Shown one piece after another: positions 8,814-17,262 of a stretch of 52,058 nucleotides of DNA. A program made the position numbers and the translations under genes. The notes under the pieces are model-generated. The model was not told the origin of the DNA. It did not search any database and was given only the letters and a program-made list of their open reading frames with translations. How positions within the stretch are numbered: position 1 is the stretch's first letter; every line of letters starts with the position of its first letter. Location of the stretch: NCBI GenBank assembly GCA_035294565.1, contig DATGKR010000090.1, forward strand, positions 1 through 52,058. Reading direction: 5' to 3'. This DNA comes from DATGKR01 sp035294565 (GTDB lineage Bacteria; Actinomycetota; Acidimicrobiia; Acidimicrobiales; Palsa-688).

Positions 8814-9581
8814 CTACCTGCCCTTCCAGTTGGGCGGCCGCTTCTCGATGAACGCCGTCAGACCTTCTTTCATGTCCTCGCTGGACATGGCCTCGGCCAT
8901 GCCCTCGCCGGAAAGCCGCCATCCGGTGTCCTCGTCCTCGGTCACGGCGGCCAGGATCACCCGCCGGGAAGCCCGCACGGCGACCGGGGCGTTGGCTTCG
9001 ATCCGCCGGGCCAGGTCCTTGGCGGCGGCCAGCGCCTCGCCCGGCTGGCAGAGGTGGTTCACCAGACCGAAGTGGTGGGCGCGCTCGGCGTCAATCGGGT
9101 CGCCGGTGAGGGCGAGCTCCATGGCCAGGTTGAACGGCAGCTTTCGCGGCAGGCGGAACAGGCCCCCGCCGGCCGCCACCAGGCACCTCTTGACCTCGGG
9201 TATGCCGAACTGGGCGTTGGTGGACGCGACGATCAGGTCGCACGCCAGGCAGATCTCCGTTCCGCCTGCGAGCGCCGGGCCGTCCACGGCGGCGATGATC
9301 GGCTTGGACCTGTCCCGTCGGGTTATGCCGGCGAAACCGCCCCGCGCGGTCTGCAGGCTCGCCGCCCGGCCGGCGTTGATCTCCTTCAGGTCGGCGCCGG
9401 CCGAGAAGACGGGCGGGACCCCCGTGAGGATGCCCAGCCACAGCGAGTCGTCCGCCTCGAGACGGTCGATGGCCTCCTCGATGCCGGCGGCCACTTCGCC
9501 GTTGACGGCGTTGCGGGCCTCGGGGCGGTTGATCGTCATCACCGCCACGTGGCCGTCGGCCTTGTACTCGACGGCGGTCAT
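8814..9581 (-). CDS. Enoyl-CoA hydratase/isomerase family (crotonase) protein
   Basis: A 255-residue crotonase, the usual length. It adds water to trans-2-enoyl-CoA or performs a related reaction on acyl-CoA thioesters. Both catalytic glutamates of classical hydratases are present with the right spacing: E109 (GGTEICLACD) and E129 (FGIPEV). The oxyanion-hole segments FSAGADLKEI (from 59) and GPALAGGTEI (from 101) are intact. ATG 9581 is chosen because it overlaps the stop of the upstream dehydrogenase (ATGA), although the frame stays open beyond it. With that HSD10-like dehydrogenase it would catalyse two consecutive steps of beta-oxidation or of branched-chain amino acid breakdown. The exact chain-length preference cannot be read. 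Confidence 0.92.
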   Translation of the reverse strand: MTAVEYKADGHVAVMTINRPEARNAVNGEVAAGIEEAIDRLEADDSLWLGILTGVPPVFSAGADLKEINAGRAASLQTARGGFAGITRRDRSKPIIAAVDGPALAGGTEICLACDLIVASTNAQFGIPEVKRCLVAAGGGLFRLPRKLPFNLAMELALTGDPIDAERAHHFGLVNHLCQPGEALAAAKDLARRIEANAPVAVRASRRVILAAVTEDEDTGWRLSGEGMAEAMSSEDMKEGLTAFIEKRPPNWKGR

Positions 9582-10354
9582 TTGGGCTGCAGCCGGGCGG
9601 CGCCGTCGATGCGGATCGTCTCGCCGTTCATGTAGCTGTTGGTTATCAACTCGACGGCGAGGCTGGCGAACTCTTCCGGCTTGCCGAACCGGTCGGGGAA
9701 GACGACGTCCTTCTTCAGCTTGTCCTTGAACGCCTGCGAGGCCTCGCCGCTGCCGTAGATGGGCGTGTCGATGAGGCCCGGTGCGATCGTGCACACCCTG
9801 ATGCCCACGACGGCGAGATCCCTGGCGATCGGCAGCGTCATGCCGACGACACCCCCCTTCGACGCCGAGTAGGCCGCCTGGCCGATCTGGCCGTCGAAGG
9901 CGGCGAGGGAGGCGGTGTTGACGATGGCGCCGCGCTCCCCGTCGGCGAGCGGCTCGGTCTGGCTCATCGCGCTCGCCGCGAGACGGATGCAGTTGAACGT
10001 CCCGACGAGGTTGATCTGCACGACCCGGTTGAACTGCTCGATCGGGAAGGCCGACTCGTAGCGCCCGTCCCGGCCGATCGTGCGGGTGGCGTTGCCGACG
10101 CCGGCGCAGTTGACCAAGGCCCGCAGCGGGCCCAGCTCCTTGGCTGCTTCCACGCCCGCGACGACCTCCTCGGTGTTGGTCACGTCGCAGTGGACGAACA
10201 CGCCGCCGATCTCCTTGGCGAGCGCCTCACCTTTGTCGTCTTGAAGGTCGAGCACGGCGACCCGCGCCCCCCGCTCGGTGAGCAGCCGGGCGGTCGCCTC
10301 CCCGAGGCCCGAAGCGCCGCCCGTGACTATCGCAGATGTTCCGTTGACGTCCAT
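9578..10354 (-). CDS. Short-chain dehydrogenase, HSD10/3-hydroxyacyl-CoA dehydrogenase type
   Basis: A 258-residue SDR with cofactor motif TGGASGLG (11-18), NCAG (82-85) and catalytic S149, Y162 and K166 (YSASKGG). Long stretches resemble the type-II 3-hydroxyacyl-CoA dehydrogenase/17beta-HSD10 group, notably GQAAYSASKGGVVGMTLPIA, TIAPGL and the ending NGETIRIDGAARLQP, so an NAD-dependent oxidation of 3-hydroxyacyl-CoA (including 2-methyl-3-hydroxybutyryl-CoA) is likely. An aspartate (VLDLQ, D36) at the end of strand 2 favours NAD over NADP. It is the first gene of a two-gene reverse-strand operon with the enoyl-CoA hydratase. A steroid role is less likely given that partner. Confidence 0.92.
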   Translation of the reverse strand: MDVNGTSAIVTGGASGLGEATARLLTERGARVAVLDLQDDKGEALAKEIGGVFVHCDVTNTEEVVAGVEAAKELGPLRALVNCAGVGNATRTIGRDGRYESAFPIEQFNRVVQINLVGTFNCIRLAASAMSQTEPLADGERGAIVNTASLAAFDGQIGQAAYSASKGGVVGMTLPIARDLAVVGIRVCTIAPGLIDTPIYGSGEASQAFKDKLKKDVVFPDRFGKPEEFASLAVELITNSYMNGETIRIDGAARLQPK

Positions 10355-10375
10355 GCGCCGACCTTAGCTGCGGGC

Positions 10376-11866
10376 CTACGCGGGGCGCTCCTCCGGCAGG
10401 GACGGGCTCCACACGTGCCACCTGCCCTTGCCCGCCTGCTTGGCGGCGTACATCGCCCGGTCGGCCCGGTCGGTCAGCTCGTCGAGGGTCGCGTGGGCGT
10501 CGAAGGGGGCGATGCCGATGCTGGTCCTCACCGTGATCTGATCCGACCCCACGCCGATCGGCTGGCTCAAAGCCTCGATGAGCCGCTGGGACACGGCCAC
10601 CCCCGATTCGACGTCGCCGGCTCCGAGCACCACGAGGAACTCGTCGCCACCCATCCGCACGAGCAGGTCGCCCTGGCGCAGGACCGACATGATCCGGCCC
10701 ACCGACAGGCGCAGCACCTCGTCGCCCACGGCGTGGCCGTAACGGTCGTTGACCTCCTTGAAGTCGTCCAGGTCGAAGAGCAGGTGCACCGTCGGGCCCT
10801 TGGGGCGCGACTCGAGCATCGACCTCATGCCGACCCGGGTGAGCGCGCCGGTCACCTGGTCGTAGTCGACGAGCCGCCTCAGTCGATGCTGCTCGACCCG
10901 GTGCTCGAGGGCGATGTGGGCGAGGCCGCCGATGCGTTCGAGCACCCCCAGGTAGCCGGGGGGCAGCTCCACCTCGCCCTCCGACCACACGACGAGGCAC
11001 CCGAGAGTCTGGTCGTCGCGGCGGGCCGAGGCCCTCTGGTAGGTGTACAGCTTCGGCTCGCGCACCGGTAGCGGCAGGCACCAGCACGCCTTGAAGCCCG
11101 CGGCCCTGGCGGCGCGCGACAGCAGCGGGTCCATGGCCAACTGGTCGCCGACGGCGGCGGTGACCATCCGCGACGAGGCGACGGCCTCCTCCCAGGGGCC
11201 GTCCCACGAGCGGAGCCCCTCCGTGGCGGCGCCGCCGATCCACTCGCGCCCCTCGGCGGTTACGAGCACCGACGAGACGGTCCCCGGCATCCTCACCTCG
11301 AGGTAGTCCAGCAGGTACCGGAGCGACTCGGTGCCCTCGCTGTCGAAGGCGAGCACGCCGAGCGCCTGCTCGAGGGCGTGACGGGCGACGATGGGACGCC
11401 CGAGGACGAGCAGCCCGGCGATGTCGGGGTTGGCGAGGAAGTTGGTGCGGGCGAACTCGAAGGGGACCCAGTGGCCGTCGAGGTGGCGGATCCTGTACTC
11501 GCCGGCTATGTCGGCGTCGGGTGCCGGCTGGCTGCCGGTACGCGGGCGGTCGACCTCCACCGATATGACCGACAGCGCCGTCTCGATGTCCTCGGGGTGG
11601 ATGAAGGCGGCGACGCTGTGGCCCACCATGTCCTCCGGCCGGAAACCGAGCAGGGCGGTCACCGAGCGGGAGATGTAGGCGATGGTCCCGTCGGCCTCGA
11701 CGAGGGCGACGAGGTGGCCGGTTCCGATGAGCAGGGCCCTGAGGGTCCTCTCCAGCGCGGCCGTGTCGTACGGACCGGGGACGGCCGGGCCGCCGGGAGC
11801 CCCCCCCGGCGGGGCGGTACCGGCGAGGTTCGCCTCGCCGGGATGGGATTTGCACGCCTCTTGCAA
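10376..11866 (-). CDS. PAS-GAF-like-GGDEF diguanylate cyclase
   Basis: This soluble signalling protein probably makes cyclic di-GMP from two GTP. A PAS domain (VEADGTIAYISRSVTALLGF, then GHSVAAFIHPEDIE) is followed by a GAF-like sensor region and a C-terminal GGDEF domain. The active site is intact (RMGGDEF), and an RQGD I-site lies exactly five residues before it, so product inhibition is expected. No EAL domain follows. The frame remains open to a start at 11965, but those first 33 codons encode an Arg-rich sequence unlike the rest. A TTG at 11866 has AGAAGGGG about 7 nt upstream and gives 496 residues, so I place the start there with moderate certainty. No membrane segment is visible, so the input is probably cytoplasmic. 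Confidence 0.88.
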   Translation of the reverse strand: MQEACKSHPGEANLAGTAPPGGAPGGPAVPGPYDTAALERTLRALLIGTGHLVALVEADGTIAYISRSVTALLGFRPEDMVGHSVAAFIHPEDIETALSVISVEVDRPRTGSQPAPDADIAGEYRIRHLDGHWVPFEFARTNFLANPDIAGLLVLGRPIVARHALEQALGVLAFDSEGTESLRYLLDYLEVRMPGTVSSVLVTAEGREWIGGAATEGLRSWDGPWEEAVASSRMVTAAVGDQLAMDPLLSRAARAAGFKACWCLPLPVREPKLYTYQRASARRDDQTLGCLVVWSEGEVELPPGYLGVLERIGGLAHIALEHRVEQHRLRRLVDYDQVTGALTRVGMRSMLESRPKGPTVHLLFDLDDFKEVNDRYGHAVGDEVLRLSVGRIMSVLRQGDLLVRMGGDEFLVVLGAGDVESGVAVSQRLIEALSQPIGVGSDQITVRTSIGIAPFDAHATLDELTDRADRAMYAAKQAGKGRWHVWSPSLPEERPA

Positions 11867-12002
11867 AGTGGAGCCCCTTCTGCGACATGCAGGTTCCTGG
11901 CCCGAAGATAGCCCCCGACGGCGTCTCCTTTCAGCGGACCCTGTGCCGGTTTGTTCACCTCGCAACCGGTTGGGACCTTTTACGACAGCTGGTTTTTTCG
12001 CC

Positions 12003-12662
12003 TTATTCTGCTTCGGGCCCCCCGCCGGGGCGGCGGTCCTCGGGGCGGCGCCCGCCCGGGTACACCAGGCGGGTCGTCGCGCCCTCGCCGTCGGCCTCGC
12101 ACGAGAGGTCCCCTCCGGCTGAGCGGGCGAGCGCCGCCAGCCGGGCGAGGTCCTCCGCGGCCGGGGAGCCGGGCTGTTCCACGGTGAGGGCGGACGGCCC
12201 GACGGTCACGTTCATCTCCTCACCGCTTCGCGCGAGGACCCGGAGCAGTTCGCACGCGAGACGGGCCGCGGCGGCGAGGGGGACGCCGGCGGGGCCGGGG
12301 CCCGGGTGGGGCCCGGTGAGCTGTCCGGGCGTGCCGATGACCTCGCGTATGACGGCCAGCTCGACGGCGACGAAGCCGGCCAGGGTGCCGTCCCAGGCGA
12401 CCGGCGGCGGGACTCCGGGGCCGGCCACCTCGGACCACTCCCGTTCGACCCGGACCCGTTCCAAGGCGAGCATCAGCTCGCCCAGCCGGTCGGGCTGCGG
12501 AGCAGCTTCGGGTTCTGACAGGAGCGGAGGCGAGGGGAGCGGGGCGATGGCCTGGGGGGAGGCGGGCTCGAGGGCCGAAGCGCGCCGGGACGCCCGGAGG
12601 AAGGCGGCGAGCGCCGCCACGAGCGCCGCCGACACGGCTGCCAGCGCGGCGGCTTCCACCAT
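12003..12662 (-). CDS. Hypothetical single-pass membrane protein
   Basis: A 219-residue protein with an N-terminal Ala-rich membrane anchor (MVEAAALAAVSAALVAALAAFL) followed by a basic residue cluster. A Pro-rich linker leads to a cytoplasmic helical domain (ERVRVEREWSEV; FVAVELAVIREVIG; AAAARLACELLRVLA) and a small beta-rich end (MNVTVGPSALTVEQPG, GDLSCEADGEGATTRLVYP). The end loosely recalls the ATPase part of sensor kinases, but I see no His box or N/G boxes. ATG 12662 is chosen; a TTG at 12668 would add two residues. It is divergent from the START-like gene and lies upstream of the GGDEF gene on the same strand, with 136 bp between. Function unknown. Confidence 0.65.
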   Translation of the reverse strand: MVEAAALAAVSAALVAALAAFLRASRRASALEPASPQAIAPLPSPPLLSEPEAAPQPDRLGELMLALERVRVEREWSEVAGPGVPPPVAWDGTLAGFVAVELAVIREVIGTPGQLTGPHPGPGPAGVPLAAAARLACELLRVLARSGEEMNVTVGPSALTVEQPGSPAAEDLARLAALARSAGGDLSCEADGEGATTRLVYPGGRRPEDRRPGGGPEAE

Positions 12663-12723
12663 CGGCAACGACGGTACCCAACGTCGAAGCCGGCGCCGGC
12701 CGGGAGGCGTAGCCTCGGTCGCG

Positions 12724-13191
12724 GTGGGAGGGTCTTGCTACGTCATCGACTACGACGGACGGTTCAGGTTCGCCGCCACCCCCGAGGCGGTTTGGGCCGC
12801 CATGGAGCGGCTCGACCAGTTCGAGCGCTGGTGGGGATGGCTCGGCGGCTTCGACGTGCAAGGCGACGGGCTGCGGGCGGGTTCGGTGCTGCGGGGCACG
12901 GTCGCACCGCCGCTCCCCTACCGCATGTCGGTGCAGGTGGACGTGACCCGCTGCCAGCCGGCCAGGCTCGTCGACGCCGAGGTGAGCGGCGACCTCGAGG
13001 GGCCCGCCAGCCTGCGCATCGGCGCAGACGGCCGCGGCGAGACGCTCGTCGACGTCGCCTGGACTCTGGAGATGAGGCAGGCCGCGATGCGCCTCGCTTC
13101 GAGGGTCGCCCACCCGCTGCTGCGCTGGGGGCACGACCGCCTGGTCGACTCCACCGTCGAGTCCTTCCGGGCGAGGCTGGGGGCTGAGTGA
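12724..13191 (+). CDS. SRPBCC/START-like (polyketide cyclase-type) protein
   Basis: A 155-residue protein with the START-like helix-grip pattern: an opening strand (YDGRFRFAATPEAVWAAM), a tryptophan-rich helix end (LDQFERWWGWLGGF) and a long C-terminal helix (ASRVAHPLLRWGHDRLVDSTVESFRARL) that would cover a hydrophobic cavity. Such proteins bind or transform lipids and aromatic or isoprenoid molecules. GTG 12724 is the best start (a GGGAGG lies about 13 nt upstream) though the frame is open further upstream. The stop overlaps the methyltransferase start (GTGA), so it belongs to a three-gene operon with a UbiE-like methyltransferase and a UbiA-like membrane protein. A COQ10-like role in quinone handling is a reasonable inference. 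Confidence 0.78.
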   Translation: MGGSCYVIDYDGRFRFAATPEAVWAAMERLDQFERWWGWLGGFDVQGDGLRAGSVLRGTVAPPLPYRMSVQVDVTRCQPARLVDAEVSGDLEGPASLRIGADGRGETLVDVAWTLEMRQAAMRLASRVAHPLLRWGHDRLVDSTVESFRARLGAE

Positions 13192-13901
13192 CCGGAGAAG
13201 CGTCCTTCGCCCGGAGCCTCTTCGACGGGCTGCCCCCCAGGTACGACCGCCTCGCCGAGATCCTCTCGCTGGGCCAGAACAGGCGCTGGCGCCGGGCGAT
13301 GGTCGACGCAGTGGTGGCGGGAGCGCCCCGATCGGTGCTCGACGTCGCCACCGGACCGGCAGGAGTCGCCTTGCAGCTCGCCCGGCGCACCGACGCAGAG
13401 ATCACAGGGGTCGACCTGACCCCCGAGATGCTGCTCGCCGGCGCCTCCAACGCCGCGGCCAGCCCTCACTCCGCCCGGATCTCCTTCGCCGTCGCCCGGG
13501 CCGAGCAGCTGCCCTTCCCCGACGCGACATTCGACGCCCTCACCTTCACGTACCTGCTCCGCTACGTCGCCGACCCCGCGGCGACCCTCGCCGAGCTGGC
13601 CAGGGTGGTGAAGCCCGGCGGGCCGATCGCCGCCCTCGAGTTCCACGTGCCCTCCGGGCCTCTGTGGCACCCGCTCTGGGTCCTCTACACCAGGGCGTTG
13701 CTCCCCGCAGCGGGCTTCCTGCTCGGCGGCCGGGAATGGCTGGAGGTGGGGCGGTTCCTCGGCCCGTCGATCTCCGAGCACTACCGGCGCTACCCGTTGT
13801 CGTGGCAGCTGTCGGCGTGGCGGGCCGCCGGCGTGGAAGGCGTGCAGGCCCGGGTGATGAGCCTCGGAGGTGGCGTCGTGGTCTGGGGCCGGAAGGGGTG
13901 A
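13188..13901 (+). CDS. UbiE/MenG-like class I SAM-dependent methyltransferase
   Basis: A 237-residue methyltransferase. The N-terminal FDGLPPRYDRLAEILSLGQNRRWRRAMV is the UbiE/MenG family opening. Motif I is LDVATGPAGVALQL, the SAM-ribose acidic residue lies in GVDLTPEML, and motifs FPDATFDALTFTYLLRYV and RVVKPGGPIAALEF follow. It would methylate a prenylated quinone ring, most likely demethylmenaquinone, but related lipid and polyketide methyltransferases share these motifs. GTG 13188 overlaps the previous stop, and its own stop overlaps the next GTG. The adjacent UbiA-like membrane protein supports an isoprenoid-quinone link. I give no gene symbol because the canonical men genes are not in the window. 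Confidence 0.85.
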   Translation: MTGEASFARSLFDGLPPRYDRLAEILSLGQNRRWRRAMVDAVVAGAPRSVLDVATGPAGVALQLARRTDAEITGVDLTPEMLLAGASNAAASPHSARISFAVARAEQLPFPDATFDALTFTYLLRYVADPAATLAELARVVKPGGPIAALEFHVPSGPLWHPLWVLYTRALLPAAGFLLGGREWLEVGRFLGPSISEHYRRYPLSWQLSAWRAAGVEGVQARVMSLGGGVVVWGRKG

Positions 13902-14629
13902 GCGGAGACCCCCGGCGCGCCGCGTGGTACACGCCCCGCCCGGGGACCTGGCGCGACTGGCTCGGTGTGCTGCACCCTCCCTACACCGCCTGGCACCTCG
14001 CCTACGTGCTCGTCGGAGCGGGCCTGGCGCCGCACCTGTCCGTGGGGCGCCTCGGGGCGACGCTGCTCGCCTTCGGGCTCGCCGTCGGGGTCGGCGCGCA
14101 CGGCCTCGACGAGCTCAGAGGGAGACCGCTCGGCACGACCATCCCAGCCCCGCGCTTGGCGGCCGTCTCGGCCCTGTCCATCGCCGGGGCGGTGGTCGTC
14201 GGCGCGCTGGGAGTGTCGAGGGTCGGCTGGGGCCTGGTCGGGTTCATGGCCGCCGGCGTGGTGCTGGTCGTCGCCTACAACCTGGAGCTGGGTGGGTTGC
14301 ACAACGACGTCACGTTCGCCCTCGCGTGGGGGGCCTTCCCGCTTCTCACCGCCTACTACGCCCAGGCGGGAACGCTTCGGCCCTCGGCGGCCCTCGGCGC
14401 GGTGTTCGCCTTCGGCCTCTCCAGGGCTCAGCGGGTGTTGAGCACCGAAGCCCGGGAGCTTCGACGGCGCGTCGCGACGGTGACGGGCGCCAAGCGCTAC
14501 GGCGACGGGACCAGCCGGTCGTTGAGCCGGGAGGCGCTGCTCCGCCCGGTGGAAGCTGCGCTGGTGGCGTTGTCGTGGTCCACGTGCGCGCTCGGCGTCG
14601 CCCTGGTCGTCGCCCGGGCGGGGCACTGA
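13898..14629 (+). CDS. UbiA-like multi-pass membrane protein
   Basis: A 243-residue membrane protein with about 6-8 hydrophobic helices. It resembles the UbiA prenyltransferase superfamily in layout: a first helix after HPPYTAWHLAYVLVG, a segment GAHGLDELRGRPLGTTIPAPRL in the place of the first Asp-rich motif, an 'AYNLELGGLHND' segment and a later YGDGTSR-like loop. The first motif is not the canonical NDxxDxxxD, so activity as a prenyltransferase is uncertain. GTG 13898 overlaps the methyltransferase stop. As third gene of the START-like/methyltransferase operon, a job in attaching or handling an isoprenoid lipid is plausible. It could also be an unrelated transporter-like protein. Confidence 0.7.
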   Translation: MSGDPRRAAWYTPRPGTWRDWLGVLHPPYTAWHLAYVLVGAGLAPHLSVGRLGATLLAFGLAVGVGAHGLDELRGRPLGTTIPAPRLAAVSALSIAGAVVVGALGVSRVGWGLVGFMAAGVVLVVAYNLELGGLHNDVTFALAWGAFPLLTAYYAQAGTLRPSAALGAVFAFGLSRAQRVLSTEARELRRRVATVTGAKRYGDGTSRSLSREALLRPVEAALVALSWSTCALGVALVVARAGH

Positions 14630-14642
14630 AGCCCGTAGGGCT
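14630..14642 (+). terminator. Small hairpin after UbiA-like gene (weak terminator candidate)
   Basis: Immediately after the stop codon, AGCCC-GTA-GGGCT forms a perfect 5-bp stem with a 3-nt loop in the 32 bp between two converging genes. No T-run follows, so any intrinsic termination would be weak. Confidence 0.3.
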
Positions 14643-14661
14643 CCCCGGCCGCTGCAGGTGC

Positions 14662-16782
14662 CTACGACGCGCGGACCGAGGGGTCGAGGCTGTCGCGGCC
14701 CAGCAAGCGCTCGATCAGCTGCTGGTCGGCGCGGCGGGTCAGGATCCCCACGCGGTCGCCCGGCTCGAGGACGGTGTCCCCGCCGGGCAGCACCTGCTCG
14801 GTGCCGCGCTGCACCGTCATGACGATCGTCCCGACCGGCAGCCCGGCGGATCGGAGCGGCACCCCGGCGAGCGGGGCGCCGGCGCCGACGGTACCGTCGA
14901 CCACGGCGGCGTCGGCGCTAACCTGCGACATCCTGCGCAGGTTGCCCTGCAACCCCGCCCGGTATCCGCGCACCAGCGAGGACGTGGTCATGATCCCCAC
15001 CACCTCGCGATGGTCGCCTAGGACCGGGATCCAGTTGGAGCGCGCCTGCATCAGCGATTCCAGCGCCACGTCGAGCGTCGCGTCCACCGAAACGGTCGGG
15101 GCGGTCGGATCGGCCACCCGGCCGAGCTCCGTGTCGGGGGACTGCCCGGCCATGTCGGCGAGCTCCCGGGCCCTCACGACGCCGACGAACGCCTCGCGCT
15201 CGTCTACGACGGGCGCCCCCGGCAGCCCTTCGCGGGCCAGCTTTCCGGCTCCCTCGCCGACGGTGTTGCGCCCCGAGAAGATCACCTTCGGGCGGGCCAT
15301 GAACTCGGCGACCCGCAGCGAGGAGAGGAGCGGCATCCGGGCCTGCAGGCGGTGGGCGGCGGACTCCGCCCGGTTGTGGAGCTGGCTCCGGTAGATCGTG
15401 TCGTCGGCGCGCCGCACGATGAGGGTGGCCAGCCCCACGGCGATCATGGCGGGCGCCAGCGTGGCCAGCGAGCCGGTCATCTCGACGACCATCAACATGA
15501 CCGCCAGGGGGGCGCGGGCGATGCCGCCGAAGGTGGCCATCATGCCGACCACCACGAACGGCGCCGGCGTGTGGGGTATGGCCGGGGCCACCGGTTCGAG
15601 CAGCCGCCACACCGCCGCCCCGGTGAACGCGCCGATCACCATTCCCGGCCCGAAGATCCCCCCCGAGCCGCCGGACCCGATGGAGAACGACGTGGCGACG
15701 ATCTTGGCGGCGGGCATGGCGAGCACGACCCACAACGGCAGGGACATCAGCTGCGGGCCGAGCCCCTTCTGGATCCACCCGTAGCCGGTGCCGAGCACCT
15801 CGGGCAGCGCCACGGCCATCGCCCCGACCATGAGACCGCCGACGGCGGGGCGGGTGGCGCGGGGCAGGGGGAGCTTGCGGAACAGGTCGGTGATCCCGTA
15901 GAAGCCCTTGGCGTACCCGAGCCCGACGAAGCCGCCGACGATCCCGATGAGGGCGTACCAGGCGAGCTGGAGGGGCTGGGTGTAGTGGTAGGACGGGGCG
16001 GCGTAGCCGAAGAGGGGGGAGAAGCCCATGAAGGCCGAGAAGACCGTGTACCCGATGATCGAGGCGATGATCGAGGGGATGATCGCCTCCACCTCGATGT
16101 CGTCGCGGTAGAGGATCTCGGCCGAGAGGAGGGCGCCTCCGAGGGGGGCGCCGAAGATGGACCCGATGCCGGAGCCGATGCCGACGGCGACGGCGATGCG
16201 CCCGTCGGAGGGTGAGAGGTCCAGCGCCCGGGCGAGGAAGGAGCCGAACCCGGCGCTGATCTGGGCGGTGGGGCCTTCCCGCCCGCCCGAACCGCCGGAG
16301 CCGATCGTCAACGCCGAGGCCACAATTTTCACGCCTACCGTCACCGTCCGCACACCGCGGGGGTTGTCGTGCACCGCTTCGATGGCGGCGTCGGTGCCGT
16401 GGCCCTCCGCCTCGGGGGCGAGCGTGAAGACCAGCAGGCCCGACAGCAGGCCGCCGGCGCCGACCACCAGCGGGATCAGCCAGGGCCGCGGCAACGACGC
16501 CGAGCCGGCCAGGAGGCCCTCGCCGGCGGGGGTGGGCACCTGGTAGCCGGCGAGGACCCCGAGGAAGAGATGGGTGGCAAGGGTGAGCGCCTCGTAGAAC
16601 GTCACCGCCCCCAGGCCGGCGATGCAGCCGAGCAGGCTGCCGAGCACCAGCCACTTGCGCAGGTAGGTCGTCGAGCGCAGCCACCTCGACGCTGATGTGG
16701 CGAGAAAACGGACGTGAGTCCTGGCAGTGGCGGGCAGCGTCGGAGCTGGAGGGCCGCCGGCGGGCTGGCTCAAAGCTCCCAT
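14662..16782 (-). CDS. ClC-family chloride channel/transporter with CBS pair and TrkA-C domain
   Basis: A 706-residue ClC protein. The anion-pathway motifs are GHGTDAAIEAV (128-), GSGGSGGREGP (161-171, with the gating glutamate E169) and GSGGSGGIFGPGMVIGA. By ungapped comparison with E. coli ClC-ec1, E222 fits E202 but the internal proton glutamate E203 is I223 (GAPLGGALLSAEILYRDD). That favours weak or absent H+ coupling (inference). After the membrane part come two CBS domains (about 535-650), which usually bind adenine nucleotides, and a TrkA-C-type domain (VGAGAPLAGVPLRSAGLP to TRRADQQLIERLL) more usual in potassium transporters. ATG 16782 overlaps the MarR gene by 13 bp, so the two are probably one operon with MarR controlling it. 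Confidence 0.9.
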   Translation of the reverse strand: MGALSQPAGGPPAPTLPATARTHVRFLATSASRWLRSTTYLRKWLVLGSLLGCIAGLGAVTFYEALTLATHLFLGVLAGYQVPTPAGEGLLAGSASLPRPWLIPLVVGAGGLLSGLLVFTLAPEAEGHGTDAAIEAVHDNPRGVRTVTVGVKIVASALTIGSGGSGGREGPTAQISAGFGSFLARALDLSPSDGRIAVAVGIGSGIGSIFGAPLGGALLSAEILYRDDIEVEAIIPSIIASIIGYTVFSAFMGFSPLFGYAAPSYHYTQPLQLAWYALIGIVGGFVGLGYAKGFYGITDLFRKLPLPRATRPAVGGLMVGAMAVALPEVLGTGYGWIQKGLGPQLMSLPLWVVLAMPAAKIVATSFSIGSGGSGGIFGPGMVIGAFTGAAVWRLLEPVAPAIPHTPAPFVVVGMMATFGGIARAPLAVMLMVVEMTGSLATLAPAMIAVGLATLIVRRADDTIYRSQLHNRAESAAHRLQARMPLLSSLRVAEFMARPKVIFSGRNTVGEGAGKLAREGLPGAPVVDEREAFVGVVRARELADMAGQSPDTELGRVADPTAPTVSVDATLDVALESLMQARSNWIPVLGDHREVVGIMTTSSLVRGYRAGLQGNLRRMSQVSADAAVVDGTVGAGAPLAGVPLRSAGLPVGTIVMTVQRGTEQVLPGGDTVLEPGDRVGILTRRADQQLIERLLGRDSLDPSVRAS

Positions 16783-17258
16783 CCCGCCGTCCAGTCGCGG
16801 TCGGCCGACTCCCCCGCGGCCTCCGCGAAGGCGCTGAGCGCGTCGACGACCTGCGCCCGCCGCTCGGGCGGGACGGCGGCGACGATACGGGCGATCTCGC
16901 CGCGCCGAAGCGCCGTCACCTGGGCGACGACCGCCCTGCCCGCTTCTGTGAGGGCCAGGCGGACCTGGCGGCGGTCCCGGCTCGGCGTCCTGCGCTGGAC
17001 GAGGCCCTTGCGAACCAGCCGGCCGCACATCCGCGTCGCCGTGGAGGGGCTCACCCCCAGGGCCGCGGCCAGCGGTGCGAGGCCCTGCGGGCCGCGGGCG
17101 GCCAGCACGACGAGCACCCGGTACTGGGGAAGGGTCACCTCGTCGGCGACCGCGGCGAGCGAACGGGCTGCCACCGCGACCAGGGCCCGGCTGGCGTGGA
17201 GCACCGAGTCCACCAGCGGTTCGACGTCGAGGGGGGTGGAGCGGGGGGCCACCAGCAC
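16770..17258 (-). CDS. MarR-family transcriptional regulator
   Basis: A 162-residue winged-helix regulator of typical MarR length. The N- and C-terminal helices form the dimer interface, the recognition helix region reads ALGVSPSTATRMCGRLVRKG, and the wing is RTPSRDRRQVRLALTEAG, a characteristic MarR pattern with DRR. Such proteins are usually repressors released by small phenolic or oxidised ligands. It is followed by the ClC gene with a 13-bp overlap and is divergent from a lipoprotein gene. Palindromic boxes in the intergenic region lie right at its start, so autorepression is likely. The start is GTG 17258; an ATG two bases upstream is out of frame. Confidence 0.9.
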   Translation of the reverse strand: MLVAPRSTPLDVEPLVDSVLHASRALVAVAARSLAAVADEVTLPQYRVLVVLAARGPQGLAPLAAALGVSPSTATRMCGRLVRKGLVQRRTPSRDRRQVRLALTEAGRAVVAQVTALRRGEIARIVAAVPPERRAQVVDALSAFAEAAGESADRDWTAGWEL

Positions 17259-17262
17259 ATTA

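Noticed and set aside
11867..11965. Extended N-terminus of the PAS-GGDEF protein
   Set aside because: The 33 extra residues are Arg/Gly/Ser-rich without similarity to the rest, and the region is relatively AT-rich like a promoter; kept only as an alternative start.
16783..17028. N-terminal extension of the ClC protein
   Set aside because: The extra 82 residues are Arg/Pro/Gly noise lying inside the MarR gene; ATG 16782 gives a normal ClC start.
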